DNA of 64,000 bases from a virus. The stretch's first letter is position 1. Every line of letters begins with the position of its first letter. Below the pieces are notes generated by a model. That model ran no database searches. It saw only the letters and a program-made list of their open reading frames with translations, and had not been told where the DNA came from. Made by a program: the position numbers and the translations under genes. The stretch lies in the IMG/VR virus record IMGVR_UViG_3300030098_005498, positions 25,484 to 89,483 of that record, one strand, 5' to 3'. Shown here piece after piece: positions 18,624 through 27,422 of the stretch.

Positions 18624-18651
18624 TATGAAAATTCAATATTAGAGATAATTT

Positions 18652-18910
18652 TCAATATTTGAAACGTAATATTGTTTGTCTCCAAAGAGGGGTTAATTCC
18701 TCTTGGAATTCTATAGCTTTTGACACGGCTTTATTTCCATGAAAAACTTTATCTTTTGGTTTCCATGCCCGTTGTAACTTATATACAAGATTTTCAGTAT
18801 AGCAATATCTGTTCAATTTGCTCTAAAGAAGAATTTTCTTTTATACTTTCAATAACTTCTAATTTTCTGTTATGATCCTCAAACTCAAAATATTCTGTGA
18901 GAAGTATCAT
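18652..18910 (-). pseudogene. possible remnant of a glycosyltransferase-type gene
   Basis: Two short frames overlap by 23 nt. The first (18794-18910) has a good AGGAAAG site and encodes 38 residues, MILLTEYFEFEDHNRKLEVI..., resembling the start of the sugar-transferase-like protein at 633-1490. The second (18652-18816) is open for 54 residues and looks coding (YKLQRAWKPKDKVFHGNKAV) but has only a TTG start and no ribosome site. A decayed or frameshifted gene is the simplest reading; two genuine micro-genes are the alternative. Confidence 0.4.
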
Positions 18911-18930
18911 CCTTTTTCTTTCCTAAAAAT

Positions 18931-18954
18931 AAAAAAGGGGGAACATGTCCCCCT
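18931..18954 (-). terminator. rho-independent terminator
   Basis: On the minus strand AGGGGGA and TCCCCCT pair around a five-base loop and are followed by TTTTT. It ends the transcript of the coiled-coil membrane protein gene at 18972. Confidence 0.8.
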
Positions 18955-18971
18955 AAATCTAATGTATAATC

Positions 18972-19307
18972 TTATTTATGGTGAGCGTCTATCTTAGAAA
19001 TTACGGTATCAAATTTGTTATTAATTTCCGCAGAGATCTTTTCGTAGGCGTTCTTGTTTTCTGATGTTATCATTCGACATTCAACAACGTTTTCAGCGAT
19101 TTCGTCTATCTTCTCTTCTACATTTCCAATACGCTTTTCTACACGTTGCAGCCGTTGATTTAAAGACTCGTTTACTTTTTGTTCTAACACGATAATCTGC
19201 TTTCCTTGTTGAACTAAAGTGTATATAACCCAAGAAAATACAGGTATAGCAAATACGCTAATCATTTCAATTAAGTTGCGAATTAGTTCCCATGTTTCGG
19301 GGGTCAT
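18972..19307 (-). CDS. membrane protein with coiled coil (holin/spanin-like candidate)
   Basis: Residues 9-33 form one membrane segment (MISVFAIPVFSWVIYTLV), followed by a long heptad-like region (VEKRIGNVEEKIDEIAENVV) of about 70 residues. At 111 residues it has the shape of XhlA-like or other phage lysis accessory proteins. It has its own terminator. No specific family was identified. Confidence 0.55.
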   Translation of the reverse strand: MTPETWELIRNLIEMISVFAIPVFSWVIYTLVQQGKQIIVLEQKVNESLNQRLQRVEKRIGNVEEKIDEIAENVVECRMITSENKNAYEKISAEINNKFDTVISKIDAHHK

Positions 19308-19337
19308 GATGGAGGCTCCGGTGATGTATGTTTAATC

Positions 19338-19405
19338 AAAAAAGAAAGGGGCTTATGAAATACTTAAGATTATACTTCATAAGGAAAGTGTCATAAACCC
19401 CTTTC
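19338..19405 (-). terminator. long-stem terminator after virion-type gene
   Basis: Arms at 19344-19358 and 19391-19405 pair over 15 positions (GAAAGGGG... with CCCCTTTC) and are followed on the minus strand by a T-run. The 32-nt loop is unusually long. Confidence 0.75.
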
Positions 19406-19417
19406 AAAAATCAAGGT

Positions 19418-20125
19418 TTACATACCAGTAATTGGTTTGTAATCAAAGAAGTCGCCACCACTAGAAACTGAAGTGGTAACAAAGTCTACCTTCATAACCA
19501 ATTCACCAGGAATAGCACGAGTCGGATTGGCAGCACTGTCGGATTGAGATGCGGTTGATCCGGCAACAGGATCAAACATATCAAGATCAGTAGCTGTTGA
19601 CGGTGCTTCTGGGGCAGTCCCTCCAGAATTCAACCAATTAAGCCGTGACTTAATGGAAGTACCATTATCAAGATTTCCATTCCAAGAGAATGAGTTACCT
19701 CTCCATTTAGCAAGCAACCTAGCACCGAAGTCGTGCTTGAATTGAAGAATTGAGTTGCCTTGATTACTAGAGTTAGCTCCAGGAATCAATAAGTTGGTTT
19801 TTGCAACACCAGAAAGAGTGGTGGTTTGTGTCATAATAACATAACTTCCAGCTGCCTGGAAAGCAAAAGTACCACCAGAAAGTACTTTCTGAGTGCCGTA
19901 TAAACCGCCGGTATTTGTAGGATAAGAACCGTAACCTGGGTAATCACGTTCTACCGGACCGGGTACTTTTTTAGTGTCATCGGTAGCGTCCTTCAAGGGG
20001 AAAGATTTTGTGATAACCGTTCCAGTAGTTGAATTACCAAGAATTGTTCCGCCTTGGGTAGTTGCTGAATAAGCACCGCCTGTAGTGTTTACAAGGTAGC
20101 TTGCAGAGCCATTTGGTACTGCCAT
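19418..20125 (-). CDS. probable virion protein
   Basis: From the ATG at 20125 (AAGGAGA site 8 nt upstream) the protein is 235 residues starting MAVPNGSASYLVNTTGGAYS. It is Gly/Ser/Thr-rich without catalytic motifs. A strong ribosome site, a solo transcription unit with a strong terminator and the shared late-type motif upstream suggest an abundant structural protein such as a decoration or tail component. Confidence 0.55.
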   Translation of the reverse strand: MAVPNGSASYLVNTTGGAYSATTQGGTILGNSTTGTVITKSFPLKDATDDTKKVPGPVERDYPGYGSYPTNTGGLYGTQKVLSGGTFAFQAAGSYVIMTQTTTLSGVAKTNLLIPGANSSNQGNSILQFKHDFGARLLAKWRGNSFSWNGNLDNGTSIKSRLNWLNSGGTAPEAPSTATDLDMFDPVAGSTASQSDSAANPTRAIPGELVMKVDFVTTSVSSGGDFFDYKPITGM

Positions 20126-20199
20126 AATAAAATCTCCTTTTGAATAAGTATAAAACAAAACTACGATGATTCCAATTTATCCAAAAGAAGATCCGATTC

Positions 20200-20216
20200 C
20201 TATGACTTTATACACA
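20200..20216 (-). promoter_or_regulatory. candidate late promoter motif
   Basis: The minus strand reads TGTGTATAAAGTCATAG about 75 nt upstream of the virion-type gene at 20125, nearly identical to the motif at 13187-13202. Confidence 0.45.
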
Positions 20217-20221
20217 AAATT

Positions 20222-20695
20222 TTAAAATTCACATATCATTTTACATGTTTTTATGGCATTTTTTAGTTTGCGTCTAGCAGTTTCCCTTGAATAGCCATTT
20301 CTACGTCCAATCTCTTTCATGGTCATGTTTTCGTAAAATCTTTGTTCTAAGATATTTGCGGTTTCTGGCTCAAGTCCATTGATAATGTCAATAACTTCTA
20401 ACTTATTTATATAATTGCTATCCATTTTATCAAAATCATCAACATTGAACTCTACTCTTTTTTTCTTTATTTTATTTTTAAAAGCGTATGAAAGTTGTTG
20501 GTATAAATAAGACGTGAATTTAGTTCCACGAGTTTCGTCATATTTCTCAATACATCTCCATAAAGTATTCATTTGAATGGATTCAATATCATCAAAATCA
20601 ATATTGTTTTTATACCTGTTAGAAACTTTATTCATAATATTTCTAACGTTGCTATCATTCCATTTCTCATCAAATTTTTGATTTACACTATCCAT
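20222..20695 (-). CDS. RNA polymerase sigma factor
   Basis: The protein of about 157 residues has a region 2-like core (YDETRGTKFTSYLYQQLSYA) and a region 4 helix-turn-helix (MTMKEIGRRNGYSRETARRK). It would redirect host RNA polymerase to phage promoters, plausibly the late motifs noted at 13187 and 20200. AAGGGG sits 5-7 nt before ATG 20695; a second ATG at 20698 and a GTG at 20701 are alternative starts. Confidence 0.8.
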   Translation of the reverse strand: MDSVNQKFDEKWNDSNVRNIMNKVSNRYKNNIDFDDIESIQMNTLWRCIEKYDETRGTKFTSYLYQQLSYAFKNKIKKKRVEFNVDDFDKMDSNYINKLEVIDIINGLEPETANILEQRFYENMTMKEIGRRNGYSRETARRKLKNAIKTCKMICEF

Positions 20696-21335
20696 CATCA
20701 CCCCTTAAAATAATTCCACCAATTGATTGTTTTAATTCAACTAATTTATTCAAACCTTCTAGATACTTATGATCTAATTTATCAGAAACAATATAATCTA
20801 CTTTGCCCGTTGAAGCAACTAAAATAGACCAATACTTGTTGTGTTTTAATTGCTCTTTTACAAGTTCTACCGTTGCTTGAGTTTCTTCTGTCATGACCTC
20901 CGTTTCTGTATAAGTGCAAATTTTATTTTCAATATCTATCCTAACATCCTTGAAATCAAAAGTAACGGGAATCCCTATACAGAAGGTGTATCGACCCATA
21001 ACCTTTAAGGCTTCAATACCTTCTATATCATTTGCTAAAATATCTTTTATATCGTTGGTGATACTAAAATTAGTAACTCCTATTCTGCAATCCCACATAT
21101 CAGATGGCTTAAACATAGACTCCATGGGAAACATGCCAAATGGTGTATGTAGCATGTTCATTTTTTCCATGCCTCCCATAAACAAACCAAGAGGAGCCGA
21201 TGTTATTTCTGTTTGATCAATATTATTCAGCTCTTCTTCCATTTTGTCTAATTCGTCATGATATGCTTCAATATAATCTTCTGCCAAAGCATTCCAGCTA
21301 GTCCAGATGATTCTTTTATGTGATTTAATTGACAT
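20688..21335 (-). CDS. hypothetical protein
   Basis: A 215-residue protein with an unusual Met/Gly/Phe-rich stretch (LGLFMGGMEKMNMLHTPFGM) near residues 49-68 and an alpha/beta C-terminal half. It overlaps the sigma factor start. Unrecognised. Confidence 0.5.
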   Translation of the reverse strand: MSIKSHKRIIWTSWNALAEDYIEAYHDELDKMEEELNNIDQTEITSAPLGLFMGGMEKMNMLHTPFGMFPMESMFKPSDMWDCRIGVTNFSITNDIKDILANDIEGIEALKVMGRYTFCIGIPVTFDFKDVRIDIENKICTYTETEVMTEETQATVELVKEQLKHNKYWSILVASTGKVDYIVSDKLDHKYLEGLNKLVELKQSIGGIILRGDDG

Positions 21336-21349
21336 TTCAAAATCTCCTG

Positions 21350-21691
21350 TTAAATATTGAAAACTTGATCAGGAGGGACTACTACATCATTGCCATTTTC
21401 GGTCTTGGTATTCTTTTGAGCTTGGCTATTTATTAAATTAACAACAGTCACATAGTCGGCCTCGTTACTATTTATTACGCATTCATTTTTGATTTCTTTA
21501 AAAATCTCTTCTCCAAAATTTTCTATTAGTAACTTGTAGAATATTGAAGCCAATCCTATTAAACCTTCTTCACCAGAAATCCAATTACAATTATATTCTA
21601 CTATACCATCAGTGTCAGATTGTATAATCAATTCACAGCTGACAGTTTTATTGTCCGATGGTTCTTGGGGTCGAGGTGATTGATTTTGCAT
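21350..21691 (-). CDS. hypothetical protein
   Basis: A 113-residue acidic protein (SCELIIQSDTDGIVEYNCNW) with a helical middle. It overlaps the upstream gene by 44 nt. No motif recognised. Confidence 0.5.
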   Translation of the reverse strand: MQNQSPRPQEPSDNKTVSCELIIQSDTDGIVEYNCNWISGEEGLIGLASIFYKLLIENFGEEIFKEIKNECVINSNEADYVTVVNLINSQAQKNTKTENGNDVVVPPDQVFNI

Positions 21692-22019
21692 ATATTTCCT
21701 TTATTTTTAAATCATCTAGAGACATTATTTTATAATTTGGTTTGCAGACTAAAGTTCCAGTTTCTAGAACTGTTACGTATATAGCTTCTACTGTACCCTT
21801 TTCTTCATGAACTAAATCTGTTAATTGAGGGTTTAACCAAGCGTAGTTGATATTAATGCAAGATGAACATAAATCAATTAATGTCTCGTCAATATTTTTT
21901 GTGGAAACGTATTTATTTGGAAATTGATTATTTTTGTTTACCACCAATCTAGCTTTAGGAAACGCTGCTCGATTGTATGGAGGAACTTCCAATATTATAA
22001 GAGTAAGTTTTGTTTTCAT
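21648..22019 (-). CDS. hypothetical protein
   Basis: A 123-residue alpha/beta protein starting MKTKLTLIILEVPPYNRAAF; its ATG shares one base with the preceding stop. No recognised motif. Confidence 0.5.
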   Translation of the reverse strand: MKTKLTLIILEVPPYNRAAFPKARLVVNKNNQFPNKYVSTKNIDETLIDLCSSCININYAWLNPQLTDLVHEEKGTVEAIYVTVLETGTLVCKPNYKIMSLDDLKIKEIYAKSITSTPRTIGQ

Positions 22020-22270
22020 TATTTTTTCTTTTTAGTTGCGTTTTGCTTTTCAGCCTCCTGTCTTTGAAATTTTTGACTCGCCAACATTTGACCTCTTAAA
22101 TCTTGTAAAACATCGACTTGATTTTTCAAAATTGTATATTTTTCTACAGCAGACTCCAGTCTGTCAAGTGACCCCTTTTCAGTGGGTCTTAAAATAGATG
22201 CATTCATTTGAAACATACATTCAGACATGTTAGCTTCATACCTAGCAATCAACACTTGCAAAATGTCCAT
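22019..22270 (-). CDS. hypothetical helical protein
   Basis: An 83-residue, largely helical protein with a possible coiled coil (LESAVEKYTILKNQVDVLQD) and a lysine tail. Function unknown. Confidence 0.5.
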   Translation of the reverse strand: MDILQVLIARYEANMSECMFQMNASILRPTEKGSLDRLESAVEKYTILKNQVDVLQDLRGQMLASQKFQRQEAEKQNATKKKK

Positions 22271-22287
22271 TCTACATCTTTCCTTCG

Positions 22288-22737
22288 TTAAAGTGATAGA
22301 GAATAAGCTAAAGCGTTAAAATTTTTAGATACTTCAACTTTTTCAATTTCGTTTAATCTATGATTGTCTGTTCCTACTGTTGACTTAAATATAGAAACTA
22401 TACCATCTCCATATCCATCATATTTATCTTTGAGTGATCCATCAAATACGTTTTCTGTTGCTTTGATGTATACATCTCCCATTTGTTGAGCATCGCAATC
22501 GTAAGATGTTATCCTCTTGGAAAAAACATCGTTGAATATGGCTAGTCTAGTCCTATCGTCTAATTCGGTTACTTTGTCAGCAACTGGTTTTACCAATTGC
22601 TCAGTTTTATCGGTCATTGGAGATGTTAGCTCAATATCCACTTTTGGACTTACAGGTTGTGCCAACACCTCTAAAATTTGATTTCCAAATAAACCTATAA
22701 CTATAAAGGCTAGACCTAGCCAGATTCTATTACTCAT
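22288..22737 (-). CDS. membrane-anchored hypothetical protein
   Basis: The start at ATG 22737 has GGAG 8 nt upstream and gives 149 residues; the N-terminus (IWLGLAFIVIGLFGNQIL) is a membrane anchor or signal segment and the rest is soluble and acidic. It overlaps the upstream membrane gene by 8 nt, suggesting the two work together at the envelope. Confidence 0.55.
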   Translation of the reverse strand: MSNRIWLGLAFIVIGLFGNQILEVLAQPVSPKVDIELTSPMTDKTEQLVKPVADKVTELDDRTRLAIFNDVFSKRITSYDCDAQQMGDVYIKATENVFDGSLKDKYDGYGDGIVSIFKSTVGTDNHRLNEIEKVEVSKNFNALAYSLSL

Positions 22738-23056
22738 TTGATTTCTCCGGTTCTGAGTCGTCATCACTTAAGTCGTCATGGTCGTGATGCTTTACACCAA
22801 TCAATAAAGGAAATACCTCATCTAATTTTTCACAAGCCTCGTAAAGTCCAGCCTTGTGAGTTGCATCAGAAAGACACTCCCACTTACAGACTAAATCTGT
22901 AAGATCCCTATCTACAGGAGTATTATCCTTTTCTCTTTCTTTCCAAAATCTGGCGATCCACTCCCTGCCATTGGTGACAACGGGGCCACCTAGAATAAAA
23001 ACACCAATTGCAATAAGCATCCACTGAATAGGATTAATATCCGATAGAAAGTCCAT
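22730..23056 (-). CDS. small membrane protein with acidic His/Asp tail
   Basis: One membrane segment (WMLIAIGVFILGGPVV) near the N-terminus is followed by a soluble domain and the tail HHDHDDLSDDDSEPEK. At 108 residues next to a holin-like gene it may belong to a lysis or membrane-remodelling set. Not assigned to a family. Confidence 0.5.
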   Translation of the reverse strand: MDFLSDINPIQWMLIAIGVFILGGPVVTNGREWIARFWKEREKDNTPVDRDLTDLVCKWECLSDATHKAGLYEACEKLDEVFPLLIGVKHHDHDDLSDDDSEPEKSNE

Positions 23057-23078
23057 AATAGTTCCTCAATGTGTTTGA

Positions 23079-23255
23079 TTATTTAGTTTCTCTAACAGTG
23101 TCACCAATAACCCAAGCTACAACAATTGTAATAATACCAATTAGCTGTTCTTGATTAAGTTCAATACCAAACGCTTCAGAAGTTACAATAGAAGCCAAAG
23201 CAACTGCCGAAACCCAGAAACGTCTAGATGTCAAAAGCGATTTCAGTTTACTCAT
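23079..23255 (-). CDS. holin-like two-segment membrane protein
   Basis: From ATG 23255 (GGGAG upstream) the product is 58 residues with two hydrophobic segments (FWVSAVALASIVTSEAFGI and LIGIITIVVAWVIGDTV) and a basic N-terminus, the general shape of small phage holins. An ATG at 23270 is an alternative start. Confidence 0.6.
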   Translation of the reverse strand: MSKLKSLLTSRRFWVSAVALASIVTSEAFGIELNQEQLIGIITIVVAWVIGDTVRETK

Positions 23256-23279
23256 AATAATTTCTCCCATATTTAAAAA

Positions 23280-23816
23280 TTAACGACGATGGCCAAAAAT
23301 GCGGCCAAATACACCTCTTCTTTTTCGAACTGTTCTGCTTACCCCTGTTACGGCCTTCTCTCCAGAACCTGAAGATTTAACAGTCCCTGATCATGAGCCG
23401 CCTGTCCCGCCTTGAATTTCTTTAACTTCTTCTGGATTAATTTTTATCTCTGATGGAGGATAAATCAGTTTATTTTCATTAATATCATACGTAGGGAGTT
23501 CTTGTGGATCTCCCGTATGATAAGGACAAGGTGAAACATGTCCGTCCCCCTGTACGATTTTTCCAGTACCTTTGCAAATACATTTTTCAGGATCTGGATC
23601 TGGGCCAACTGGTTGTGGGGTTGGCCGGGGTGTAACACCTAAAACTTCTTTTTCCGCCTTATGAAAACCAGCTTCTGTGTCTTTAATTATAATATCTATA
23701 TCGTCATTTGTCAACCCGTAGTTTACAGGAATTTTTTCAAATCCTGTGAAATAAGCGTATCCAAAAATAACAATAATACCTATAATAATTTTTTCTCGTG
23801 TAGTTAATTTTTGCAT
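23280..23816 (-). CDS. membrane-anchored protein interrupted by an in-frame TGA
   Basis: The first part (141 residues, stop TGA at 23391-23393) has an N-terminal membrane anchor (KIIIGIIVIFGYAYFTGF), a proline-rich linker and a Cys-rich knuckle (CICKGTGKIVQGDG, then CPYH). Directly after the TGA the same frame stays open for 36 more codons, joining the linker ...GGTGGS to SGTVKSSGSGEKAV and ending in a basic RKRRGVFGRIFGHRR tail. The glycine-serine linker on both sides suggests one protein, so this is a recent nonsense change, read-through or a sequence error. Confidence 0.5.
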
Positions 23817-23828
23817 AACATACCTCGC

Positions 23829-24764
23829 TTAAAATTGGTCATCGAAACTAGACCAGTCAATTTCTCTGGCGGGAAATCCATCTACATCACTAAAGACCCA
23901 AGCACCCCCTCCAGAAAGCATTCCACGGGCATCTTTTTCTCTAATCCAAAAAGATCCTTCTGGCTGTTCATGAACTTTTGGGCCACTATTCCAAATGCCC
24001 CAACTGTTTTGTACCAGGAACAGAGTTTCATTAAGTCTTTCTTTTGTGTCGTCACAGGCGATCCAAGCCATCGCGTGTGCCCACGAACCTGACTTTTTAG
24101 CAATGCCGTTAGAATCTCTACGAGAACTAAAACCATATCGAGAACATACAGATAAAGCGTATCCATTCGCTAATGCATCTCTAGCCTCTTCTACAGTTCT
24201 TACGTTTGAAATTGTTTTTACTTGATGTTTACTTGCTTCTGTCTTGTATACACTATCGGGGATAAGTTTTTTAGCTCCTAATCTTGAGTTATATACTGTA
24301 AGGTCTCCGTGCTCTACATTGTAGTCTTTTCTTAAAAGTATACCACCGTTTTGTGCGACATATCTAGCTGCACCTGAACACGTCATCCCCTGACCCATAT
24401 GTTCACGAGATTGATAAATTGCTTCGGTTGCGGATCGTGTTTCAAATATTTCTCTATCATCTTTGTGTAAAATTTCATAAGCACGAGTTACATCTACCGC
24501 ATTACGTGTGCTATGTGATACGCAGTCCCCATCAGTCTGCCTTTCAGATGGACCAAACCCTGGATCAAATTTTAGTAATGCTTTGAAGGGTAGACTAAGT
24601 TTCCCCTCCCCAGATCCAAATAAATCATATGCAGCAGCACCAAAAATAGGCATGGGCAATTCGCCAAGTAGTGCCTTTACATCTTCTTCATCACAAATTG
24701 CACCAACAAAACCATCTTTGTAGGCTTTCAAAGTTTGTCTAGGTGTTATAAAATTAGAGTCCAT
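23829..24764 (-). CDS. papain-like (C1 family) cysteine peptidase
   Basis: The 311-residue protein has the catalytic order of papain-fold enzymes: RQTDGDCVSHSTRNAVD (Cys, with Gln before it), KSGSWAHAMAWIACDD (His) and FLVQNSWGIWNSGP (Asn in the NSWG motif). There is no signal peptide. It could process virion proteins, act after injection, or target host proteins. It overlaps the adjacent glycosyltransferase stop by 11 nt. Confidence 0.8.
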   Translation of the reverse strand: MDSNFITPRQTLKAYKDGFVGAICDEEDVKALLGELPMPIFGAAAYDLFGSGEGKLSLPFKALLKFDPGFGPSERQTDGDCVSHSTRNAVDVTRAYEILHKDDREIFETRSATEAIYQSREHMGQGMTCSGAARYVAQNGGILLRKDYNVEHGDLTVYNSRLGAKKLIPDSVYKTEASKHQVKTISNVRTVEEARDALANGYALSVCSRYGFSSRRDSNGIAKKSGSWAHAMAWIACDDTKERLNETLFLVQNSWGIWNSGPKVHEQPEGSFWIREKDARGMLSGGGAWVFSDVDGFPAREIDWSSFDDQF

Positions 24765-25806
24765 TTAGTAACTCCTGTGCTGAATTTTTCCACGTAAATT
24801 GGTTGGCTGTATGCATACCCATAAAATTTTCTACATTACCCCATTTTTGTTTAGTTTTATGTACAGATCTAAGATGTTCAATCAGTTGATCTTTTGCTCT
24901 CTGATTAAAGCTCGCCCATTGTCCATACTCGCCAGAAAAGAAAACACCATCATGGGCATTTTCTAATTCATCAATGTTGATCAAATAGCAATTTTCCTTA
25001 TTGCAAAACTGGGTGTGTGCTGAGTAATTTGTGGCTATAACGGACTTGCCGCAGGCCATCATTTCTAATAGCTCTAAATTCCATCCTTCGGCTCTTGCTG
25101 GAAAAACACCACAATCCGTTTGCTTCATTATATTATACACATCTTTATGTGTTTGTTGTCTTGGAATTATTCTTATCTTGCTACCCAGGGGGGAGTTCTT
25201 GTACAAATCTTGCCAACCTTGATTGTTGGGTCCAATGAAAGGATTATCACACATCATCCATAATTCTACATTATCAGTTTGTTTAAAAGCTTCGTTAAAA
25301 CATTCTAATAAAACATCATGCCCCTTACGCTTTTCCCATTTTCCACAATTAAAAAAAATGGTTTCTTTGCGACTAGACTTTTGAGGTCGGAACGTTTCAA
25401 GATCCACTCCGAGTGGTACGACATGGACAGGCGGACAGGTCCATCCCTTTTGATTGTATAAAACATCTTTAGCCCATTCTGAGCAGACAAATATTTTATC
25501 ACAATGCATAATGCTTATTGCTTCTTCATGAGAAAATTCTGTTAATTCAAAAATGGGAAACCCTATATGGAGACCCTTTCCTACATGTGTATGTAATTCA
25601 TTCTGATGCCAAATCTTTACAGAGGGATTGTCAGACAAATCTGTAAATCTATTGGTCATCCCGGCACGAATATATTTATCAACAAACTCTGGTTTAGAAA
25701 TAGGATATAGGGAAGTGGATGGATGAAGTTTGTATAACTCTTTATAAATATTGTACCCAGCTACCCCATATCCTAAATTGTTAATTGGTGTAATTAACTT
25801 TAACAT
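24754..25806 (-). CDS. glycosyltransferase family 4-like
   Basis: The 350-residue GT-B protein shows the GT4 C-terminal pattern: FNCGKWEKRKGHDVLLECF (strand and Lys-rich donor loop) and VFPARAEGWNLELLEMMACG (E-x7-E motif). It belongs to a four-gene sugar-transfer cluster with three HIRRGD paralogues immediately upstream, two bases away. Together they could build a glycan on a virion protein or alter host surface sugars; the acceptor is unknown. Confidence 0.8.
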   Translation of the reverse strand: MLKLITPINNLGYGVAGYNIYKELYKLHPSTSLYPISKPEFVDKYIRAGMTNRFTDLSDNPSVKIWHQNELHTHVGKGLHIGFPIFELTEFSHEEAISIMHCDKIFVCSEWAKDVLYNQKGWTCPPVHVVPLGVDLETFRPQKSSRKETIFFNCGKWEKRKGHDVLLECFNEAFKQTDNVELWMMCDNPFIGPNNQGWQDLYKNSPLGSKIRIIPRQQTHKDVYNIMKQTDCGVFPARAEGWNLELLEMMACGKSVIATNYSAHTQFCNKENCYLINIDELENAHDGVFFSGEYGQWASFNQRAKDQLIEHLRSVHKTKQKWGNVENFMGMHTANQFTWKNSAQELLNGL

Positions 25807-25807
25807 T

Positions 25808-26587
25808 TTATTTCAATTCCCTGTATGCTGATTTCCAATGATTTAGTGGCTTTGTTTGTCCTAATGCTTGACTAGATAAAAAGAAAATATCTCCCTCAGA
25901 ATATATAGATGCTGTATAAGAAAGACCGCTTTTACTTCCAAGAAAAACTTTGGCTGTCACAAATTCATGAAATGTGGTTGTTAATGAATATTTTTGGTTG
26001 TAAGCCATTGGTTCTGAAAGTTTAAATGTGGTTTTTTCTATAAACTCCTGGGGCCAGTTACGTAATATACTTTCAAATTCCTGTATTTGACCTTCGGAAT
26101 GAATTGCTACATTATAATGATCTGGGTATTTTTTTATTAATGCAGGAATGGCAGTGTTGTACCATTCATTTGATATATATCTTCTTTCTCGGTCTTTGAC
26201 GTGCCAATCAGACATGCCTGTCTTCAAGTCTCCTCGACGTATGTGGATTACTATTTCTTCTTTGACTGGTTCGGGTTTGGATGTAGACCAATAAAGTTCT
26301 CTTATATGCGAAAGAACTTCATTAGTGTAATATGCATTTGGACTCCAAAAAACTCTACGACAATCCTTACGAGATAAATGTATATTCTTACCTTCTCTAT
26401 TGTCGGCAATTCCAATGAATTTATTTAACTCTTCTGCCTTATTTTCCCATCCATGTGCTACATGTGTGAAAGGCGTATGAACGTAGTTATATTTTGAACT
26501 GTTAAAACAAAAGGCAATACCGGATAGCTTGGCATTTAACTGACATCCAAATCCGTCAACCTTTCCTTTTACTGTTAGATTTTGCAT
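25808..26587 (-). CDS. fucosyltransferase-fold protein (paralogue 3)
   Basis: The 259-residue protein contains EEIVIHIRRGDLKTG, matching the HxRRGD motif I of GT11/GT23/O-FucT fucosyltransferases, and VFLGSKSGLSYTASIY as a later sugar-nucleotide site. It begins LTVKGKVDGFGCQLNAKLSG, almost the same as the protein at 27423. The true donor sugar is not proven. Confidence 0.7.
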   Translation of the reverse strand: MQNLTVKGKVDGFGCQLNAKLSGIAFCFNSSKYNYVHTPFTHVAHGWENKAEELNKFIGIADNREGKNIHLSRKDCRRVFWSPNAYYTNEVLSHIRELYWSTSKPEPVKEEIVIHIRRGDLKTGMSDWHVKDRERRYISNEWYNTAIPALIKKYPDHYNVAIHSEGQIQEFESILRNWPQEFIEKTTFKLSEPMAYNQKYSLTTTFHEFVTAKVFLGSKSGLSYTASIYSEGDIFFLSSQALGQTKPLNHWKSAYRELK

Positions 26588-26634
26588 TTTTATCTCGTTT
26601 TATAGTATGGAAATCTATGTGTATGATATGTATT

Positions 26635-27420
26635 TCATTTTAAGAATTTCCACCTCGATAAGGGGACTTCTATTTGTTTGTCGGTTTTTCCATGATTTAT
26701 GTAATATACCTTATTAGGGTTGAGTATACCGGCAACATGGGACAGGCTACTCTTGCCTATAAATAAAACCTTAGCTGCTACCATTTCATGAAAAGTGTAT
26801 TGTAACTCTTTTACATGATCCTCTCTTATTATATGGTTTTTTATCCTAAAATGCAATAGATTGAACCGATTACAATCTAAATTTTTATCAAAGAAGTCGA
26901 TGATAGATTCATTATCGTTAGTGTGTATAATTATCTTTTCATTATTGTATAACGAGATAATCTTTTTTATATAACTTAAATACCATTCATTAGTAAGGTG
27001 TCGCTTCCTTCCACTTTCACCATAACCTCTGGAGGCGACATCGCCTCTTCTTATATGCACAACTATAGAGCCATCTTGTACGGCTGGTTTATCTGAACTA
27101 AAATATCTTCGTCTTATTTCCGCTACAACTTCGTTAGAAAAAATTTTATCTGGAATTTCAAAAGCTTTATACATTTTATCAAAAACAACAATTTTTTTTC
27201 TTTCCACTTTTTGATTAGGAAAGTTAGACCATCCAACAAAATCATTCATCTGTTGCAGGTCATCATGTCTAAAACCGTGCTGGCGATGATTAATTCTGTT
27301 CATTTCTGTATAAATATATTGGTATTCAGGAAACAAATGACAGAATCCATAACCATACATTTTTTTTAGATACTGAGAACCAAATCCATCTCTGCAAACA
27401 ACACTTAAATATTTGGTCAA
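26635..27420 (-). CDS. fucosyltransferase-fold protein (paralogue 2, TTG start)
   Basis: I place the start at TTG 27420, two bases after the preceding stop with AAGGAA just upstream; this gives 261 residues, matching the paralogues (259 and 265). The core motif is GSIVVHIRRGDVASRGYG, with VLFIGKSSLSHVAGIL at the second site. It is the most divergent of the three copies: GFGCQLNAK is replaced by GFGSQYLKK. Confidence 0.65.
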   Translation of the reverse strand: MTKYLSVVCRDGFGSQYLKKMYGYGFCHLFPEYQYIYTEMNRINHRQHGFRHDDLQQMNDFVGWSNFPNQKVERKKIVVFDKMYKAFEIPDKIFSNEVVAEIRRRYFSSDKPAVQDGSIVVHIRRGDVASRGYGESGRKRHLTNEWYLSYIKKIISLYNNEKIIIHTNDNESIIDFFDKNLDCNRFNLLHFRIKNHIIREDHVKELQYTFHEMVAAKVLFIGKSSLSHVAGILNPNKVYYINHGKTDKQIEVPLSRWKFLK

Positions 27421-27422
27421 GT

